From Vagococcus xieshaowenii (GTDB lineage Bacteria > Bacillota > Bacilli > Lactobacillales > Vagococcaceae): a stretch of DNA of 64,000 nucleotides. The translations under genes and the position numbers were made by a program. The stretch spans positions 766,001 to 830,000 of the forward strand of contig NZ_CP038865.1 in the NCBI RefSeq assembly GCF_004792515.1, read 5' to 3'. The notes beneath the pieces were generated by a model that was given only the letters and a program-made list of their open reading frames with translations, did no database searches and was not told the DNA's origin. This document shows, one piece after another, positions 40,272 to 52,951 of the stretch. How positions within the stretch are numbered: position 1 is the stretch's first letter; each line of letters opens with the position of its first letter.

Positions 40272-41036
40272 ATGAGTTATAATGAAAATAATGAACCATT
40301 ATTTTTTGAGGGTGGTCATAGAGGCGTTATCTTATTACATGCCTACACGGGTAGTCCTAATGATGTGCGTTCATTAGGGAGATATTTGAATAGCAAAGGA
40401 TATTCAGTTTGTTTACCTACTTTTGCAGGTCATGCAACGGAACAACCTGAAAATATACTTGCGAAGGGTACAATCGATTGGCAACAAGACGTGAGTGACA
40501 GCATAGCATTTATGCAAGCAAAAGGAATTCAACAACTAGCTATTTTTGGCTTATCGCTGGGTGGCGTTTATGCAACCAAAAGTTTAGCTAACTATTCAGA
40601 TGTTTTTATAGGTGGTGGTGCCTTTTGCTCGCCATTAACACCTACAACCAAAAACAATATTTTTCCAGTATTTTTAAACTACGCTGAAACGTTAATTAAG
40701 AAACATAGTCAAACAGAGCTAGAAGTTAGAAGAAGAATGGAAAACGTTAACTATCAATTAACCAAACAATTAAAAGATATCAACGAATTACAAAAGCATG
40801 TCGAGGGATGTATTAGTGAAATTCAAGCACCGTATTTTTTTGCGCAAGGGGAATTAGACCAACTAGTAGACCCTAATGCAATAAAAGAAACGATGCAACT
40901 ATTTACATCAACCACAATAGAATTGCACTATTATCCAAAGAGTGGTCATGTAGTGACAGTCGGTCCTGAAAAAAATCAATTTCAAGAGGATGTCCTAACG
41001 TTTGTTAATTCGTTAGATTGGACTAGGAGTGAATAA
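40272..41036 (+). CDS. Alpha/beta-hydrolase carboxylesterase (Est/YvaK-like)
   Basis: A 254-residue hydrolase of the monoacylglycerol-lipase/Est30 type. The nucleophile elbow is GLSLGG (Ser95), the acid residue is in QGELDQLVDP (about Asp196-Asp200), and the histidine is in KSGHVVT (near 225). The oxyanion region LLHAYTGSP is near 21-29. It is cytoplasmic, without a signal peptide. GAGGTGGG precedes the ATG. It directly abuts rnr, which starts immediately after its stop codon. Confidence 0.88.
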   Translation: MSYNENNEPLFFEGGHRGVILLHAYTGSPNDVRSLGRYLNSKGYSVCLPTFAGHATEQPENILAKGTIDWQQDVSDSIAFMQAKGIQQLAIFGLSLGGVYATKSLANYSDVFIGGGAFCSPLTPTTKNNIFPVFLNYAETLIKKHSQTELEVRRRMENVNYQLTKQLKDINELQKHVEGCISEIQAPYFFAQGELDQLVDPNAIKETMQLFTSTTIELHYYPKSGHVVTVGPEKNQFQEDVLTFVNSLDWTRSE

Positions 41037-43391
41037 ATGAAAAAAACAATTAGAGAAAGTATTATTTCTTTTATGGAAACATCGGATAAAGCGAGTTTTT
41101 CTATTCAAGAAATAGCGGCTGGTTTAGAATTAGAACAAAGCCAAAATTTTAAGTTATTAGTTCAAACAATTGCCAGTATGGAGCGAGACAAAGAAGTAGA
41201 ATTTACAAGTAAAGGTAAAATCAAATTACCTATGGAGCTAACAATAGAAGGAACTTTTAGAGCTAATGACCGAGGCTTTGGTTTTGTCACTATCTCACCA
41301 GAAGAGCCAGATGTGTATATTGCTAAGGAGATGACTAATTTCGCGTTAAACGGGGATACCGTTAAACTTGATATTATCAAGCCAGGTAATCCAATTGATA
41401 ATCAAGCAGCAGAAGGACGCATTGTTGAAGTTATCGCTCGTGCAATGACACAGCTAGTAGGAGAGTTTGTTGCATATGATGAAGACCTAATCAATGAAAC
41501 TGGGCTGTATGGGTACATTTCACCTAAAAGTAAATTGATGAGTCATTATAAAGTCTACATTGCCGCAGAAGGCATTCACCCAGAAGATGGTGAAATATGT
41601 GTGGTTGAAATCACTCATTATCCAGAAAAGGGCTATGAGGATCAAATAGAAGGTATTGTCAAACAAACGATTGGTCATAAAAATGAGCCAGGCATGGATA
41701 TCTTAACTATTGCAATGCAACATGGTATTTTAACAGAGTTTTCAGCAGATACATTAGCTCATGCTGAAAAAGTGCCAGAAGAAGTACCAGAAGAAGATAT
41801 GAAAGATCGATTAGATTTACGAGATGAATTAATCATCACTATTGACGGAGCGGATGCTAAAGATTTAGATGATGCTGTACAAGTGAAAAAACTAAGTAAT
41901 GGAAATTATCAATTAGGCGTTTATATTGCGGATGTTTCTCACTATGTAACGGAAGGGTCACCTTTAGATATAGAAGCGCAAGAACGTGGGACAAGTGTTT
42001 ATTTAACAGACCGTGTAATTCCAATGTTACCAACACGTTTATCAAATGGTATTTGCTCATTAAATCCACAAGTTAATCGTCTGACGATGAGTTGTCGTAT
42101 GGAGATTGATCAACAAGGACACGTCGTGGATTACGAAATTTTTGAGAGTGTGATTAAATCGACTGAACGTATGACCTATTCAGATGTCAATCAGTTAATT
42201 GCTAAAGATGATGATGTCTTAACTACTAAATATCAACATCTATACCCAATGATTGATGATATGACAGAGTTACATGGTATTTTAGAAGCAATGCGTAAAG
42301 AACGTGGCGCTATTTCTTTTGAAGACAAGGAATCTAAAATTTATTTAGATAATGAAGGAAATCCTATTGAGATTGTCTTAAGAGAACGTGGTATCGCAGA
42401 ACGTATGATTGAATCATTTATGTTAGCCGCCAATGAAACGGTTGCACGTCATTTTCATGAAAGAATGTTACCATTTATCTACCGAATTCATGAACATCCA
42501 AAAGAATCAAAAATTCAAACGTTCTTTGAATTTATTAGTAATTTTGGCGTATCAGTTAAAGGAGTAAAAGATGATATTGAACCAAGAGAGCTACAAAAAG
42601 TCTTGGAACAAGCAGCTGATTTACCTGAAAAGCCAATTATTAGCATGATGTTATTAAGAAGTATGCAACAAGCAAAATACAGTGAAGAATCACTGGGACA
42701 TTACGGTTTAGCAGCTACGTATTATACCCACTTTACGTCGCCAATTAGACGTTATCCTGATCTACTGGTTCATCGCTTAATTAAAGAATATGCAAAAGAA
42801 AACCCAGTGTCAGAAAAACTTCAAGCTAAATGGCAAGCGAAAATACCTGATATTGCCCTACATTCTTCTCAAATGGAACGACGAGCTGTTGAAGCAGAAC
42901 GAGAAACAGACGCAATGAAAAAAGCACAATACATGGAACAATTTGTGGGAGAAACCTTTGAAGGAGTTATTAGTTCTGTGACAAAATTTGGCGTGTTTGT
43001 GGAGTTGCCAAATACGGTAGAAGGTTTGATACATATTAATCAACTAAAAGATGACTATTATCAATATATTGAAAGTCATTTAGCATTAGTTGGAGAACGC
43101 ACAAGAAAAATATATAAAATTGGGCAGCGAGTAGTCGTTAAAGTGGTTAAGGTAGATGTTGATAATCGTGAAATTGATTTTGAAATTTTATCATCAGAAG
43201 TCATTAGTGATGAGTCAATTACGCTTAAACAATCAAATCGTCAACGAAAAGAACGTCGTAATGATCGCGTAACTAAATCAGGAAAATATCCTGAAAAGAA
43301 AGACGCTATGTCTTCTTCAACGAATAAAGGAAAGAAAAAAACAGCGCCTTTTTATAATAAAGTAGCCAAAGGGAAAAAGAAGAAAAAATAG
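41037..43391 (+). CDS. rnr: Ribonuclease R
   Basis: A 784-residue 3'-5' exoribonuclease that degrades structured RNA and, with tmRNA-SmpB, faulty messages. Domains in order: N-terminal winged-helix region (1-60), two cold-shock domains (about 70-230), the RNB catalytic domain with DGADAKDLDDAVQV (about 270-283) supplying the metal-binding aspartates, an S1 domain (about 635-715) and a lysine-rich tail. Its ATG follows the stop codon of the esterase without a gap, behind AGGAGTGA. smpB is 21 bases on. Confidence 0.96.
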   Translation: MKKTIRESIISFMETSDKASFSIQEIAAGLELEQSQNFKLLVQTIASMERDKEVEFTSKGKIKLPMELTIEGTFRANDRGFGFVTISPEEPDVYIAKEMTNFALNGDTVKLDIIKPGNPIDNQAAEGRIVEVIARAMTQLVGEFVAYDEDLINETGLYGYISPKSKLMSHYKVYIAAEGIHPEDGEICVVEITHYPEKGYEDQIEGIVKQTIGHKNEPGMDILTIAMQHGILTEFSADTLAHAEKVPEEVPEEDMKDRLDLRDELIITIDGADAKDLDDAVQVKKLSNGNYQLGVYIADVSHYVTEGSPLDIEAQERGTSVYLTDRVIPMLPTRLSNGICSLNPQVNRLTMSCRMEIDQQGHVVDYEIFESVIKSTERMTYSDVNQLIAKDDDVLTTKYQHLYPMIDDMTELHGILEAMRKERGAISFEDKESKIYLDNEGNPIEIVLRERGIAERMIESFMLAANETVARHFHERMLPFIYRIHEHPKESKIQTFFEFISNFGVSVKGVKDDIEPRELQKVLEQAADLPEKPIISMMLLRSMQQAKYSEESLGHYGLAATYYTHFTSPIRRYPDLLVHRLIKEYAKENPVSEKLQAKWQAKIPDIALHSSQMERRAVEAERETDAMKKAQYMEQFVGETFEGVISSVTKFGVFVELPNTVEGLIHINQLKDDYYQYIESHLALVGERTRKIYKIGQRVVVKVVKVDVDNREIDFEILSSEVISDESITLKQSNRQRKERRNDRVTKSGKYPEKKDAMSSSTNKGKKKTAPFYNKVAKGKKKKK

Positions 43392-43412
43392 TCATAAGAA
43401 GTAGGTGGAGTG

Positions 43413-43871
43413 ATGAAGAAAAAGGACAGTAATACAATTGCTCAAAATAGAAAAGCCATGCATGATTATACGATCTTAGAAACAGTTGAGGCGGGGATGG
43501 TTCTACAGGGAACCGAAATCAAATCAATTCGTAACGGTCGAATAAATTTGAAAGATGGTTTTGCTACTATTAGGAACGGAGAGGCATATTTACATAATGT
43601 GCATATTAGTCCATATGATCAAGGAAATATTTTTAATCATGATCCGTTACGAGCAAGAAAACTTTTAATGAAGAAAAAACAAATTCATTCATTGGTAGGC
43701 GAAACCAAAAACGCTGGTATTACACTGGTTCCATTGAAAATCTACATTAAAAATGGCTTTGCCAAAGTATTAATTGGTGTTGCCAAAGGTAAAAAGCAAT
43801 ATGATAAGCGTGAAGACTTAAAACGAAAAGATATTAATCGTGAAGTAGAACGTGCATTAAAAAATCGTTAA
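43413..43871 (+). CDS. smpB: SsrA-binding protein SmpB
   Basis: The 152-residue tmRNA partner for ribosome rescue. The barrel contains [20 protein letters not shown] and NVHISPY. The basic C-terminal tail ([16 protein letters not shown]) enters the empty decoding channel. The ATG at 43413 has AGGTGGAG upstream; a GTG one codon earlier is less well placed. The tmRNA gene, which follows smpB in some relatives, is not seen in the next 250 bases. Confidence 0.96.
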   Translation: MKKKDSNTIAQNRKAMHDYTILETVEAGMVLQGTEIKSIRNGRINLKDGFATIRNGEAYLHNVHISPYDQGNIFNHDPLRARKLLMKKKQIHSLVGETKNAGITLVPLKIYIKNGFAKVLIGVAKGKKQYDKREDLKRKDINREVERALKNR

Positions 43872-43883
43872 TAAATGTTTGTG

Positions 43884-43936
43884 AAGAAGGTTGATTTGTT
43901 AGAATGATTAATATCAAGTTAACCTTCTTTATTATT
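43884..43936 (+). terminator. Terminator of rnr-smpB
   Basis: AAGAAGGTT and AACCTTCTT form nine pairs, with an inner TTG/CAA stem around a 16-base loop, followed by a T-rich stretch. Confidence 0.75.
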
Positions 43937-44011
43937 TTGATTAAGGGATTCTTTGAATTGTGAATCTTTTATACATTTGTTCAAAGTAAGCGTTTTATGT
44001 AAAAAATATCT

Positions 44012-44040
44012 TTGTATTTTTGGTTCAATGGTGCTATGAT
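44012..44040 (+). promoter_or_regulatory. Promoter of the atp operon
   Basis: TTGTAT, 17 bases, TATGAT with TGC in front (extended -10). It gives a leader of about 75 bases that holds two small hairpins (44050-44067 and 44071-44100). Confidence 0.7.
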
Positions 44041-44122
44041 ATGACTTGTTAGAGGGCAATAACTCTAGCTTGTGCTACAAATGTAAAAAAATTTAGCATG
44101 TTAAGAAGTGAGGTGAAGTTTT

Positions 44123-44851
44123 GTGGATGAAGTATCAAAAATAGTTAAGGTCGGGCCGCTCTATTTTGATTTGACATTAATTGGAATGGTGTTACTGACT
44201 TGTTTATTAGTTTTCTTATTTGTGTTCATTTGTTCAAGAAATTTACAAATGAAACCAAAAGGAAAACAAAATGTTTTGGAATGGATAATTGAATTTGTGA
44301 AGAATATCCTTAGTGATAACCTATCAAAAAAAGAAGTGGGCAATTTCCATCTTTTTTCTTTTACAATGTTCCTATTTATTTTATTTTCAAACATTATTGG
44401 ATTGATATTAAAAATTGAAATCCACCAAAATGGTGAGGCTGTTTCATTTTGGAAAAGTCCAACTGCTGACCCAATAGTAACATTAACATTGGGTGCTTTA
44501 ACTATTTTACTTACTAATTATGTAGGGATAAAGAAATTCGGATTTAAAAAGTTTTTCAATAATGGTTATATGCAACCTGTGTCATTCTTATTACCAATCA
44601 AGCTAATGGAAGATTTAACCAATATTTTAACATTGGGCTTACGTCTTTACGGTAATATTTTTGCGGGTGAAGTACTATTAACTTTAATTGCCAAAATGGC
44701 ACACGCTAAAGGGTTGATATCATACATCCCTGCAATTCCGCTAGAGATGATTTGGCAAGGTTTTTCACTGTTTATTGGTGCAATGCAAGCTTATATTTTT
44801 GTCACGTTATCTTCTGTGTATCTGTCTCACAAAGTTGAAACAGAGCATTAA
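44123..44851 (+). CDS. atpB: ATP synthase Fo subunit a
   Basis: The 242-residue membrane stator that forms the proton half-channels. Five or more membrane helices are seen, and the essential arginine is Arg174 in LGLRLYGNIFAGE, facing the c ring. The start is GTG with GAGGTGA six bases ahead. It opens the operon; no atpI precedes it. Confidence 0.95.
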   Translation: MDEVSKIVKVGPLYFDLTLIGMVLLTCLLVFLFVFICSRNLQMKPKGKQNVLEWIIEFVKNILSDNLSKKEVGNFHLFSFTMFLFILFSNIIGLILKIEIHQNGEAVSFWKSPTADPIVTLTLGALTILLTNYVGIKKFGFKKFFNNGYMQPVSFLLPIKLMEDLTNILTLGLRLYGNIFAGEVLLTLIAKMAHAKGLISYIPAIPLEMIWQGFSLFIGAMQAYIFVTLSSVYLSHKVETEH

Positions 44852-44876
44852 TGATAAATTTTTAGTAAATATTTAG

Positions 44877-45110
<234 letters not shown>

Positions 45111-45173
45111 TCACTTAAAAAAATTCGCCGATAAATGGACAAAGTAAATATTGAAAGAAGGGAAGGTTGAATA

Positions 45174-45698
45174 ATGATTGCCACAAACTTCTTGATTGGC
45201 AGTGTTCCTAATACATTTTTAACGAGCTTAAGTGTTGTATTACTTTCGTTTCTGTTACTGATGTTGCTAATTAAAAAATTTGCTTGGGGTCCAGTTTCGA
45301 AAATGTTAGATGAACGTGCAAACAAAATTGCAGGAGATTTAGACAGTGCTGAAGCAGACCGTAATGAAGCAAATAGACTTGTAAAAGAAAAAGAAGACTT
45401 ATTAGCAAACTCTCGTAATGAAGCAACAACGATTGTACGTAAAGCTAAAGAAACAGCAGAAAGAGAAGCACACGACATCGTATCAAATGCTCACGAAGAA
45501 GGCCGACGTTATCTTGAACAAGCCAAACGTGAAATTGAGCGTGAACGTGAAGTAATGATTGAAGCAGCTAAGAATGAAGTTGCTGACTTATCAATTCAAA
45601 TTGCTGAAAAAATTATTAGAAAAGAATTAAATGCCGAAACACATCAAGAACTAATCAATTCTTATATTGAAGGGTTGGGAAGTCAAGATGAAAGCTGA
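45174..45698 (+). CDS. atpF: ATP synthase Fo subunit b
   Basis: A 174-residue stalk protein: one N-terminal membrane helix (about 12-35) and a long charged helix (about 40-160) that dimerises as the peripheral stalk. The run of Glu, Arg and Ala with no proline is typical. Its stop codon lies inside the start of atpH (11-base overlap). Confidence 0.95.
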   Translation: MIATNFLIGSVPNTFLTSLSVVLLSFLLLMLLIKKFAWGPVSKMLDERANKIAGDLDSAEADRNEANRLVKEKEDLLANSRNEATTIVRKAKETAEREAHDIVSNAHEEGRRYLEQAKREIEREREVMIEAAKNEVADLSIQIAEKIIRKELNAETHQELINSYIEGLGSQDES

Positions 45699-46230
45699 AA
45701 ATTTAGTTGCAGACCGCCGTTACGGTCGTGTTTTATATGAAACTGCTAAAGATGAGAATAAAATTGAAGAGATTCATGATGAATTGAATACTTTAAGAGA
45801 AATATTTGAAGATGTGCCCGAATTAGGCAATATCTTGAGTGATGACCGCTTAGAACCTTTTGAAAAAGTAGACATTCTACATGAATTAGAAAAAGATTTT
45901 AGCGATACAGTCTCAAAATTTTTACGAGTGATTTATGAATATGGGCGAATGAATGAGTTAGTAGAAATTATCAATGAATATGAATATTTTTACTACAAGG
46001 ACAAAGGAATCTTGATCGCAGATGTGACAACTGCAATTGATATCACACCTGAACAAGAAACCGCTTTGGCTGAAAAAATTCGTGTTATGACTGAATCAGA
46101 AAAAGTTATTTTAAGAAAAAAAATTGATCCTAGTATTTTAGGCGGTATGATTGTTAATGCTAACCATCGTTTGATTGACAATAGCGTCACATCTAGGTTA
46201 AAAGAGATGCATAAAGAGCTATTATCGTAG
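45688..46230 (+). CDS. atpH: ATP synthase F1 subunit delta
   Basis: The 180-residue cap that links the b dimer to the top of the alpha3-beta3 head. N-terminal helical domain (1-105) and a C-terminal strand domain with the conserved GGMIVNANHRLIDNSVTSRL. The start is taken at ATG 45688, seven bases after GGGA inside the end of atpF; a longer frame beginning 21 bases upstream has no ribosome site. Translation is coupled to atpF. Confidence 0.94.
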   Translation: MKAENLVADRRYGRVLYETAKDENKIEEIHDELNTLREIFEDVPELGNILSDDRLEPFEKVDILHELEKDFSDTVSKFLRVIYEYGRMNELVEIINEYEYFYYKDKGILIADVTTAIDITPEQETALAEKIRVMTESEKVILRKKIDPSILGGMIVNANHRLIDNSVTSRLKEMHKELLS

Positions 46231-46257
46231 CGTTATCAAAAAAAAGAGGTGAGGTAA

Positions 46258-47781
<1,524 letters not shown>

Positions 47782-47809
47782 TTAGATCACAGAAGGATGG
47801 TGAAGCATT

Positions 47810-48721
47810 TTGGCAGAGTCATTAATTGAAATCAAGCGAAAAATAGCCTCAACAAAAAAAACAAGTCATATTACAAGTGCCATGCAAATGGTATCAGGTG
47901 CTAAATTAAATCGCTCTGAAGCAGCCGCTAGAGGCTATCAACTGTATGCCAGTAAAATCAGAGAGGTTGTCACGCACTTAGCTGCAAGTCAATTACTGGA
48001 TATTGCAAATGCTAATTCATGGATGGATAATGACGGTATTGATGCTCATGATCTATTAAAAAGTAGAGAAGTTAAAAAAACTGGCTATATAGTCATTACA
48101 GCTGATAAAGGTTTAGCAGGCGGCTATAATAGTTCAGTTATTAAACAAACATTATCTATTTTACTTGGCGATCATGAGGATGATAGCGAATATGTCTTGA
48201 TGACTGTTGGAAGAAAAGCAACAGATTTCTTTAAAAAACGTGGGGCTAATATTGCCTATGAGTTAACAGGTATTTCTGATCAACCAAGTTATAAAGAAGT
48301 TAGTACATTAGTTGATATGGCTATTCAGATGTACTCTGATGGCATTTATGATGAATTATATGTTTGTTATAACCATCATATTAATTCACTGTCTTCTCAA
48401 TATAGAGCTGAGAAAATGTTACCTGTAACAGACTTAGAAGTAGAAGAAGCTAAAACGTATAAACAAGAATATATATTAGAACCATCTGAAGATGAAATTT
48501 TGGATCAATTGCTTCCGCAATATGCTGCAAGTTTAATTTTTGGAGCGGTTCTAGATGCTAAAACGGCTGAGCACGCCGCACGTATGACAGCAATGAAAAG
48601 TGCTACCGATAATGCTTCAAATATTATCGATGAGTTATCATTAAAATATAATCATGCACGTCAAGCAGCAATTACGCAAGAAATTACGGAAATTGTTGGT
48701 GGTACTGCAGCATTAGAGTAA
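47810..48721 (+). CDS. atpG: ATP synthase F1 subunit gamma
   Basis: The 303-residue central shaft. The N-terminal coiled-coil helix EIKRKIASTKKTSHITSAMQ and the C-terminal helix with MKSATDNASNIIDELSLKYN are the two rotor strands; TADKGLAGGYN marks the Rossmann-like middle domain. The start codon is TTG, nine bases after AAGGATGG; no ATG fits. Confidence 0.95.
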   Translation: MAESLIEIKRKIASTKKTSHITSAMQMVSGAKLNRSEAAARGYQLYASKIREVVTHLAASQLLDIANANSWMDNDGIDAHDLLKSREVKKTGYIVITADKGLAGGYNSSVIKQTLSILLGDHEDDSEYVLMTVGRKATDFFKKRGANIAYELTGISDQPSYKEVSTLVDMAIQMYSDGIYDELYVCYNHHINSLSSQYRAEKMLPVTDLEVEEAKTYKQEYILEPSEDEILDQLLPQYAASLIFGAVLDAKTAEHAARMTAMKSATDNASNIIDELSLKYNHARQAAITQEITEIVGGTAALE

Positions 48722-48724
48722 TAA

Positions 48725-50143
<1,419 letters not shown>

Positions 50144-50158
50144 AAATGGAGTGTTCTT

Positions 50159-50575
50159 ATGAATAAGATGGAAGTACAAGTGGTTACTCCAAATGGCCTA
50201 GTGTACGATGGTGAGGCGGGCTTTGTCTTAGCAACGACGCCACAAGGACAACTAGGAATTATGGCAAACCATCAACCAATTATTGCACCTGTTAAGATTT
50301 CTTCTTTAATAATTAAAGAAGTTAAAGGTGGAGATATCCTTTCAGAAATAGCTGTGAATGGTGGTATCTTGGAAGTACGTGATAATATCGTAAGTATTTT
50401 GGCTAATAGTGCTGAACGTGCACAAGATATTGATGTTGAACGTGCTGAGCGAGCAAAAGATCGTGCAGAACAAGATATTCAATATGCTAAAGAACACCAA
50501 GAATCAGATAAGATGAAACGAGCAGAAGTTGCACTAGCTAGAGCAATTAATCGTATTCACATTTCAAAAAAATAG
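50159..50575 (+). CDS. atpC: ATP synthase F1 subunit epsilon
   Basis: The 138-residue regulatory subunit: an N-terminal beta sandwich (1-85, including TPNGLVYDGEA and GQLGIMANHQPII) and a C-terminal helical hairpin (about 90-138) rich in Ala, Glu and Arg that can inhibit hydrolysis. It is the last gene of the operon and is followed by a strong terminator. Confidence 0.95.
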   Translation: MNKMEVQVVTPNGLVYDGEAGFVLATTPQGQLGIMANHQPIIAPVKISSLIIKEVKGGDILSEIAVNGGILEVRDNIVSILANSAERAQDIDVERAERAKDRAEQDIQYAKEHQESDKMKRAEVALARAINRIHISKK

Positions 50576-50583
50576 TATATAGT

Positions 50584-50614
50584 AAAAGGGTGTGATTCAA
50601 AATCACGCCCTTTT
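50584..50614 (+). terminator. Terminator of the atp operon
   Basis: AAAAGGGTGTGATT and AATCACGCCCTTTT around a three-base loop, one G-T pair, T run at the end; further TATATA repeats extend the stem. Confidence 0.92.
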
Positions 50615-50655
50615 GTTATATACTAATACAAATACTAATTATTGGAGGCAATATC

Positions 50656-50895
50656 ATGCAAATATATGGAGTAGAGGCTATAATAAGAGTAATTAGTCAC
50701 TTTGTATTTATAAATTTAACTTTTTGGAGCATTCAATCTCTAAATTATGAAAAGTGGTTTAAAAAAGCTCCTATTGGTCAAATTAGAGCGTTTTTGTTAA
50801 TTTTATCGATAGTTCTAGGTTATACCGTAAGTTATGCTATGTGGGATATATTTTCTCTTTTTTCAAACTTTGTTTTCAGCATGAAGAATGGATAG
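50656..50895 (+). CDS. DUF1146 membrane protein (YwzB-like)
   Basis: A 79-residue two-helix membrane protein (about 10-27 and 44-66) of unknown function. The family is recognised by SHFVFINLTFWSIQSLNYEKWFK and by its place between the atp operon and murA, as for ywzB in Bacillus. TTGGAGG precedes the ATG. No promoter of its own is convincing. It may assist the envelope or the ATP synthase, but this is only an inference from context. Confidence 0.78.
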   Translation: MQIYGVEAIIRVISHFVFINLTFWSIQSLNYEKWFKKAPIGQIRAFLLILSIVLGYTVSYAMWDIFSLFSNFVFSMKNG

Positions 50896-50934
50896 ATGAA
50901 AACTTACATATTTTTTCCCTTTAAAACTGATTTA

Positions 50935-50943
50935 TGGTATACT
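50935..50943 (+). promoter_or_regulatory. Extended -10 promoter of murA
   Basis: TGGTATACT, extended -10, 34 bases ahead of the start; the -35 region (TTTCCC) is poor. Confidence 0.55.
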
Positions 50944-50977
50944 GTTTAGGCTTATGAATTTATTTGGAGGGAAAATA

Positions 50978-52282
50978 ATGGAATATATTATTGTCCAAGG
51001 TGGGAACCGTTTGGAAGGCACAGTCAAAATTGAAGGTGCTAAAAATGCTGTATTACCTATTTTAGCAGCTACATTGTTAGCAGAAGAAGGTAAAACTAAA
51101 TTAACAAATGTTCCGATTTTATCGGACGTTTTTATGATGAATGAATTAATTGATAAATTAAATCCTGAAATAACTTTTAATCAAGAAAATAATGAAGTAG
51201 TCGTTGATGCATCGACTGCTTTGGCCATTGAAGCGCCTTATGAGTATGTTAGTAAAATGAGAGCTTCAATTGTTGTGATGGGGCCATTATTAGCTAGAAA
51301 CGGGCATGCTCGAGTGGCTATGCCAGGGGGATGTGCAATTGGTAAACGACCTATTGATTTACATTTAAAAGGTTTTCAAGCACTAGGGGCAACTATTAAC
51401 CAAACAGATGGTTACATTGAAGCAGTAGCTCAAGACGGCTTAAAAGGCGCATCCATTTATTTAGATTTCCCAAGTGTTGGGGCAACTCAAAATATTATGA
51501 TGGCTGCTGTTAAAGCTAAGGGAACGACAACTATTGAGAATGTTGCACGTGAACCTGAAATCGTTGATTTAGCTAACGTCCTGAATAAAATGGGTGCTAA
51601 TATTGTTGGTGCTGGAACTGAAACGATTAGAATTGAAGGCGTTGATCGTTTAGTTGGCGTTGAGCATCGTATCGTTCAAGATAGAATCGAAGCAGGAACG
51701 TTTATGGTAGCTGCTGCAATGACAGAAGGCAATGTGCTGATTGAAGAAGCTATTGCTGAGCATAATAGTCCACTAATTTCTAAATTAAAAGAAACTGGAG
51801 CTATCATTACTGAAGAAGAAAATGGCATTAGAGTAGTAGGGCCAAAAGTAATAAAAGCAACAGATATTATGACGTTACCACATCCAGGTTTTCCAACAGA
51901 TATGCAAGCTCAAATGAGCGCACTACAAGTTATTGCTGAAGGCACAAGTGTCTTATCAGAAACAGTATTTGAAAATCGTTTCCAACATTTAATGGAAATG
52001 AATCGTATGGGTGCAAATTTTAAGATTGATCAAAATGTTGCGCATATTTATGGTAGTGCCAAATTATTAGGGGCAGAAGTATCTGCCACAGATTTGCGTG
52101 CAGCAGCAGCGTTAATATTAGCTGGATTAGTGGCTAAAGGAACAACAAAAGTAACACATTTAGAATATCTAGATCGTGGCTACTATAATTTTCATGGGAA
52201 ATTAGCTGCTTTAGGTGCTAATATTGAACGTATTAATGAGTCAGATACAGTAAACGAAGAAATTAAAACTTTAGTGAAGTAG
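50978..52282 (+). CDS. murA: UDP-N-acetylglucosamine 1-carboxyvinyltransferase
   Basis: Catalyses the first committed step of peptidoglycan synthesis, adding enolpyruvate to UDP-GlcNAc. The 434-residue protein has Lys22 in EGAKNAVLP and the fosfomycin-target cysteine Cys119 in [10 protein letters not shown], followed by [10 protein letters not shown] with the catalytic aspartate. The Cys is retained, so the enzyme should be fosfomycin sensitive by this criterion. The ATG at 50978 has GGAGGG ahead; an upstream ATG in the same frame is rejected. Confidence 0.96.
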   Translation: MEYIIVQGGNRLEGTVKIEGAKNAVLPILAATLLAEEGKTKLTNVPILSDVFMMNELIDKLNPEITFNQENNEVVVDASTALAIEAPYEYVSKMRASIVVMGPLLARNGHARVAMPGGCAIGKRPIDLHLKGFQALGATINQTDGYIEAVAQDGLKGASIYLDFPSVGATQNIMMAAVKAKGTTTIENVAREPEIVDLANVLNKMGANIVGAGTETIRIEGVDRLVGVEHRIVQDRIEAGTFMVAAAMTEGNVLIEEAIAEHNSPLISKLKETGAIITEEENGIRVVGPKVIKATDIMTLPHPGFPTDMQAQMSALQVIAEGTSVLSETVFENRFQHLMEMNRMGANFKIDQNVAHIYGSAKLLGAEVSATDLRAAAALILAGLVAKGTTKVTHLEYLDRGYYNFHGKLAALGANIERINESDTVNEEIKTLVK

Positions 52283-52291
52283 GGTGATTAA

Positions 52292-52477
52292 ATGTCTTTA
52301 ACAAAAAAATACATTATTAAGCAGTTAATAAAAGTATTAATATTTCTTGTGTTATTTATCGTTCTTTTTTATGTGGGCCTTATGATTGGGTACGGTGGAA
52401 TTGGAGACGGTAAAGCTACGGAAGTTTTTGGCAAAGATGTTTGGCAGTTCCTAATAAGTATATTAAATAGAAACTAA
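52292..52477 (+). CDS. epuA: EpuA-family small membrane protein (DUF annotated as RNA polymerase subunit beta)
   Basis: A 61-residue protein with a basic N-terminus, one membrane helix (about 12-35) and the conserved IGYGGIGDG then VWQFLISIL. This pattern belongs to the EpuA family (PF11772), named in Streptococcus, where the gene sits behind murA. Database entries call it RNA polymerase subunit beta, which is a misnomer. It lies nine bases after murA. The function is unknown; it may act at the membrane with wall synthesis or DNA uptake. Confidence 0.8.
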   Translation: MSLTKKYIIKQLIKVLIFLVLFIVLFYVGLMIGYGGIGDGKATEVFGKDVWQFLISILNRN

Positions 52478-52507
52478 TAGCAGTAATTTGTTGCTAAAGA
52501 AGTATGA

Positions 52508-52544
52508 AATAAGGATGTGTCGTTGGGCATCATCCTTATTTTTG
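52508..52544 (+). terminator. Terminator behind murA-epuA
   Basis: AATAAGGATG and CATCCTTATT are a perfect ten-base inverted repeat with a T run, at the end of the murA unit. Confidence 0.88.
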
Positions 52545-52563
52545 TATGCTAGAAGGTGAAAAG

Positions 52564-52824
52564 ATGAAAAAAATATTAATCAAATTAGTCAGAATGTATC
52601 AAAAGTATATATCGGCAGGTACACCAAAATCGTGTAGATACCATCCAACATGTTCAGCTTATATGATTGATGCAATCACGTATCATGGTGCTTTTAAAGG
52701 GACAATCATGGGGCTGGGTAGAATATTAAGATGTCATCCATTTATTAAAGGTGGCATTGATTATGTGCCAAAAAAATTCACACTAAGAAGGAACAAAAGT
52801 GAAGAATATCCAGGTCCGTATTAA
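52564..52824 (+). CDS. yidD: Membrane protein insertion efficiency factor YidD
   Basis: An 86-residue protein with the signature [15 protein letters not shown] and GILRCHPF-like RILRCHPF, plus an amphipathic N-terminus ([13 protein letters not shown]). YidD homologues associate with the inner membrane and aid YidC-dependent insertion. The ATG at 52564 has GAAGGTGAA ahead; six codons of upstream open frame are left out. It is monocistronic behind a terminator; the terminator T run is close to its ribosome site. Confidence 0.94.
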   Translation: MKKILIKLVRMYQKYISAGTPKSCRYHPTCSAYMIDAITYHGAFKGTIMGLGRILRCHPFIKGGIDYVPKKFTLRRNKSEEYPGPY

Positions 52825-52889
52825 GTCCGGTTAACAAATTTCTCCGTTATTTTGTTTAAAAATTTATATGATTAATGTAAATTTTAGTT

Positions 52890-52895
52890 TATAAT
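52890..52895 (+). promoter_or_regulatory. Promoter -10 of the ROK kinase pair
   Basis: A perfect TATAAT in a very AT-rich stretch, 56 bases before the first ROK gene. No clear -35 is seen. Confidence 0.4.
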
Positions 52896-52951
52896 AAAAT
52901 AAAAAAGCTTTCATTTTAAATAAATGACTAGCCAATTAAGGAGAAAGTCTT

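Noticed and set aside
43872-44011. Looked for tmRNA (ssrA) behind smpB
   Set aside because: Only a terminator and the atp promoter are present; there is no tRNA-like end or tag reading frame.
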